Positions 6,151 to 7,867 of a stretch of 7,867 bases of DNA are shown piece by piece. Position numbers and translations under genes: made by a program. Source of the stretch: Nitrospirota bacterium (GTDB taxonomy: Bacteria > Nitrospinota_A > UBA7883 > JACRGQ01). Each line of letters begins with the position of its first letter. Within the stretch, counting starts at the first letter, position 1. The notes beneath the pieces were generated by a model. It was not told the origin of the DNA. It made no database searches and saw nothing but the letters and a program-made list of their open reading frames with translations. The DNA lies in assembly GCA_024275775.1 (NCBI GenBank), contig JAJRYM010000067.1, positions 1 through 7,867 on the forward strand, given 5' to 3'.

Positions 6151-7202
6151 AGTGGGTTCCTCTGCGGATGGATTACTATTTTTTGAGGCACCGGCGGATT
6201 GCTAACAAGCTTTTCCGGCCCGATGGCTTCTTCGAGCGTCTTCATGTAACTATCCATCATTCCCTCTTCGCGCAGAATGACTCCCAGCCGTGTGCGCCCT
6301 TTGCCCTTGCCGGCGTTCTGGTACCACTTTATCGTCGTATCTATGATCGTATGAGCTTCTTCATCGCTAACGAATTGGGCTACTATCGTCGCAAGCAGGG
6401 GATGCCTGCCGGCCTTGCCGCCTATGCGGACGATATGCCCTTTTTTGCCTTCCTGCCACGCGAGCGTGGGGCATGCTCTCACGCAGTCGTCGCAGTAGAT
6501 GCACTGCTCAGCGTCGAAAATCGGTTTGCCGGTTTCCGGGTGTGCGTGGATGGCGTCCTCCTGGCACGCGGACGCGCAAATCGTGCATCCGGTGCATTTC
6601 GGCTCGTCCCACACGGGGTAAACGCCTCCCTGAAAACCAAGGTCGGCGCCCGCCGTTTTTATGCAGTCGTGAGGGCATCCCGACCATGAAATCTTGAACT
6701 TGTGGTTGGTTCGCGCGCCGAAAAACCTGTCGGTCGATTCCTGCGCCATCCTCTGGGTGTCGGTGATTCCGTTCGGGTTGTATTCGCATCCGCCGCACGC
6801 CGTCGGAACTCTTACACGAGGCCCGCAGGATGCTATGCCCTGCTCGACCGTCTCCAGCATCTGCATTATCCCGTCGAAATTGCGGTAATCGACTGTCGGT
6901 ATCTCAAGCGACTGCCTTACGCTGAAATGAACGAACTTATCGCCGTACTTCTCGGCCGCTTGCGCCGCCACCTTCAGCTTGTCAATGGACATCCTGCCGC
7001 CGGGGCATTTCAGCCTGACGGTAAACTTGTCCTTCTGCCTCTGCTTGATGAAACCGCCTGAGCGGAGCGCGGCAAAATCTATCTTGCCTTTTTCGTTTTT
7101 GCCTTCTATGTCCGCGTCGACAGTTACTTTCCTGAGCACCCCTTCTTCAAGGTGGTGGTCAACAGTTACTTTCACCTTTTTTACGTCTTTTGCCTTGCTC
7201 AT
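6147..7202 (-). CDS. Siroheme sulfite (nitrite) reductase, AsrC-like, with two ferredoxin motifs
   Basis: Probably reduces sulfite to sulfide with six electrons at a siroheme-[4Fe-4S] centre. The 351 residues fall in this order: a lysine-rich start; a ferredoxin-like half domain (about 58-120, with VRLKCPGGRMSIDKL and FSVRQSLEIP); the siroheme/[4Fe-4S] half (about 130-195, with CGGC at 136/139 and GCPHDC at 176/180); a 2x[4Fe-4S] ferredoxin insert with cysteines 203/206/209/213 and 234/237/240/244; and a C-terminal part beginning CPTLAWQ. This layout and length match AsrC of the anaerobic sulfite reductase (AsrABC). No AsrA or AsrB gene is adjacent. The first siroheme-cluster motif is CX2C instead of the usual CX5C. 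ATG 7202 has GAGG 7 bases upstream. Nitrite cannot be excluded as substrate, but cysH and the TusA-like gene downstream favour sulfite. Confidence 0.88.
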   Translation of the reverse strand: MSKAKDVKKVKVTVDHHLEEGVLRKVTVDADIEGKNEKGKIDFAALRSGGFIKQRQKDKFTVRLKCPGGRMSIDKLKVAAQAAEKYGDKFVHFSVRQSLEIPTVDYRNFDGIMQMLETVEQGIASCGPRVRVPTACGGCEYNPNGITDTQRMAQESTDRFFGARTNHKFKISWSGCPHDCIKTAGADLGFQGGVYPVWDEPKCTGCTICASACQEDAIHAHPETGKPIFDAEQCIYCDDCVRACPTLAWQEGKKGHIVRIGGKAGRHPLLATIVAQFVSDEEAHTIIDTTIKWYQNAGKGKGRTRLGVILREEGMMDSYMKTLEEAIGPEKLVSNPPVPQKIVIHPQRNPL

Positions 7203-7247
7203 AACAAATCCTCGCTCGGTTACTTCTTTTGATGTTTAATTATTTGA

Positions 7248-7276
7248 ATTTTAGTAAACCCTACTAAATTTGTCAA
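7248..7276 (-). promoter_or_regulatory. Sigma-70-type promoter of the sulfur assimilation operon
   Basis: On the minus strand, a perfect -35 box TTGACA (7271-7276) is followed after exactly 17 bases by TAAAAT (7248-7253), a 5/6 match to the -10 consensus. Transcription would begin near 7241 and give a leader of about 40 bases before the reductase ATG at 7202. The surrounding sequence is AT-rich, unlike the genes on either side. This is the only strong promoter seen in the window, and it would drive the reductase, the tusA-like gene and cysH. Confidence 0.85.
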
Positions 7277-7280
7277 GAAA
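7250..7280 (-). promoter_or_regulatory. Putative operator over the promoter, possibly Rrf2 (IscR/CymR) type
   Basis: Two overlapping symmetric patterns lie on the promoter. TTTAGTA (7250-7256) and TACTAAA (7262-7268) are 7-base inverted arms with a 5-base spacer, covering the -10 box and the spacer region. Positions 7256-7280 also resemble the IscR type 1 consensus as I remember it (ATASYYGACTRWWWYAGTCRRSTAT), at about 20 of 25 positions, and cover the -35 box. A repressor bound here would block polymerase. Which regulator binds, and whether either pattern is functional, cannot be told from sequence. Rrf2-family regulators are known to control cysteine and sulfur genes in other bacteria. Confidence 0.4.
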
Positions 7281-7382
7281 TTAAAAATAATGCACCGCAG
7301 TCCAATATTCTAGTTTATTTTATTTAAAAACAGGTAGTTATCGCTGGATGCCTACTTGATGAGGCAAAAAATAGCTTATTCC
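7281..7382. other. AT-rich non-coding spacer
   Basis: Between the sulfur-operon promoter and the terminator of the carbonic anhydrase-like gene there is no credible reading frame, tRNA or recognised RNA. The one structure seen is an inverted repeat TGCCT/AGGCA with an 8-base loop at 7349-7366. It is flanked by six As on its plus-strand 3' side, so it would not be an intrinsic terminator for plus-strand transcripts, and on the minus strand the T-run precedes the stem. It may be chance or part of an upstream regulatory region. Confidence 0.5.
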
Positions 7383-7421
7383 AAAAAGAAATCTCTTTAT
7401 AGAGAGCGGAAGGCTTCCGCT
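7383..7421 (-). terminator. Double-hairpin intrinsic terminator after the gamma-carbonic anhydrase-like gene
   Basis: Read on the minus strand, a near-perfect palindrome of AGCGGAAG/CTTCCGCT arms (7405-7421) is followed at once by a second small hairpin, TCTCT/AGAGA with a 4-base loop (7392-7405), and then by TTTCTTTTT (7383-7391). It starts 2 bases after the stop codon of the upstream gene. The first stem alone is GC-rich with a tight loop; the second carries the T-run. The pair should isolate the sulfur operon from upstream transcription. Confidence 0.8.
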
Positions 7422-7423
7422 GT

Positions 7424-7867
7424 TCACAGATTGCCGGAACGGCCGTCCGGCGGGTTCATATAATCGTTTTTGTAACCGATATAATTCTGCGAGGATTGCA
7501 ACAGTTTCCTCACCTCTTCCTCCGTCAGGTCGCGCACCGGTTTGGCCGGAATGCCGAGTGCCAGCGTTCCTGCCGGAATTTTTTTGCCTTCCGTTACGAG
7601 AGCGCCCGCCGCGATGATGCAGTCCGATTCAATTTCCGCCCCGTCCAGAATTACCGCCCCCATCCCGATAAGAACGCGCGAACGGATTACGCAACCGTGC
7701 ACGGTTACCGAATGCCCCACGGTAACGTCGTCTTCCATGATGGTTGGAAAGGTGTTGTGCGTTACATGCACAACGCAGTTATCCTGTATGTTCGTGCGGT
7801 CGCCTATGCGGATGTAGTTCACGTCGCCCCGCACGGTCGAATTGAACCAGACAGACGAATCTCCGCC
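7424..7867 (-). CDS. Gamma-class carbonic anhydrase-like hexapeptide protein (5' end outside window)
   Basis: A 147-residue C-terminal part of a left-handed beta-helix protein of the YrdA/PaaY/CaiE group. The frame is open to the window edge, so only the N-terminal 25-30 residues should be missing. An internal GTG at 7834 is not the start, because conserved sequence (SSVWFNSTVRGDV) continues upstream of it. The fragment reads IRIGDRTNIQDNCVVHVT, then GHSVTVHGC, with the three expected zinc-ligand histidines at fragment residues 34, 52 and 57. Hexapeptide turns continue through LIGMGAVILDGAEI and LVTEGKKIPAGTLALGIPAKP, and a C-terminal helix follows. Proven relatives are carbonic anhydrases or CoA-thioester-associated enzymes, and many YrdA-type proteins have weak or unknown activity. 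A terminator follows the gene, and no link to the sulfur genes is evident. Confidence 0.92.
   Translation of the reverse strand, partial: GGDSSVWFNSTVRGDVNYIRIGDRTNIQDNCVVHVTHNTFPTIMEDDVTVGHSVTVHGCVIRSRVLIGMGAVILDGAEIESDCIIAAGALVTEGKKIPAGTLALGIPAKPVRDLTEEEVRKLLQSSQNYIGYKNDYMNPPDGRSGNL

Noticed and set aside
6168..6689. A 173-codon plus-strand open frame opposite the siroheme reductase
   Set aside because: It lies wholly inside a clear reductase gene on the other strand, and its translation shows no domain or sensible composition.
7281..7382. A possible second promoter or small RNA gene in the AT-rich spacer
   Set aside because: TA-rich hexamers occur, but none has a matching -35 at suitable spacing, and no stem with a following T-run marks an RNA 3' end.
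7424..7834. Treating GTG 7834 as the true start of the carbonic anhydrase-like gene
   Set aside because: Conserved family sequence continues in frame to the window edge, so the gene is cut by the window and not complete.

Overview
The window is a bacterial chromosomal segment of roughly 50% GC with no mobile element, CRISPR array, tRNA or rRNA visible. It has two unrelated halves. The gene order and the iron-sulfur sulfur-assimilation genes suggest an anaerobic or facultatively anaerobic bacterium, perhaps from the Desulfobacterota/Nitrospirota part of the tree. That placement is inference and cannot be fixed from the sequence alone.

Positions 1-4286 (+ strand) are the end of the spc operon and the alpha operon: adk (3' part), map, infA, rpmJ, rpsM, rpsK, rpsD, rpoA, rplQ. 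The genes are separated by 1-19 bases, which fits one co-transcribed and translationally coupled unit. They make adenylate kinase, methionine aminopeptidase, initiation factor IF-1, ribosomal proteins L36, S13, S11, S4 and L17, and the RNA polymerase alpha subunit. Adenylate kinase, L36 and S4 are all of the cysteine-rich, presumably zinc-binding type. The short gap before rpsM leaves no room for the S4-binding leader known from E. coli.

Positions 4311-7280 (- strand) are a sulfur assimilation locus read towards rplQ. From its promoter end it holds: a strong sigma-70-type promoter (TTGACA, 17 bases, TAAAAT) with a possible Rrf2-type operator over it; an AsrC-like siroheme sulfite reductase with two extra [4Fe-4S] ferredoxin motifs; a TusA-family sulfur carrier protein overlapping it by 4 bases; an iron-sulfur APS/PAPS reductase (CysH); an intrinsic terminator; and a TauE/SafE-family permease. 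CysH would make sulfite, the siroheme enzyme would reduce it to sulfide, the TusA-like protein could carry the product as a persulfide, and the permease could move sulfite, sulfate or another sulfur anion. ATP sulfurylase, APS kinase and any dedicated electron-donor subunits are not in the window.

Positions 7281-7382 are AT-rich and non-coding. Positions 7383-7867 (- strand) hold a double-hairpin terminator and the 3' part of a gamma-class carbonic anhydrase-like hexapeptide protein that runs off the window.

Most of the content is ordinary. The points most worth a second look are the shortened CX2C motif in the sulfite reductase where CX5C is usual, the reductase-TusA-CysH operon without partner subunits, and its putative operator.
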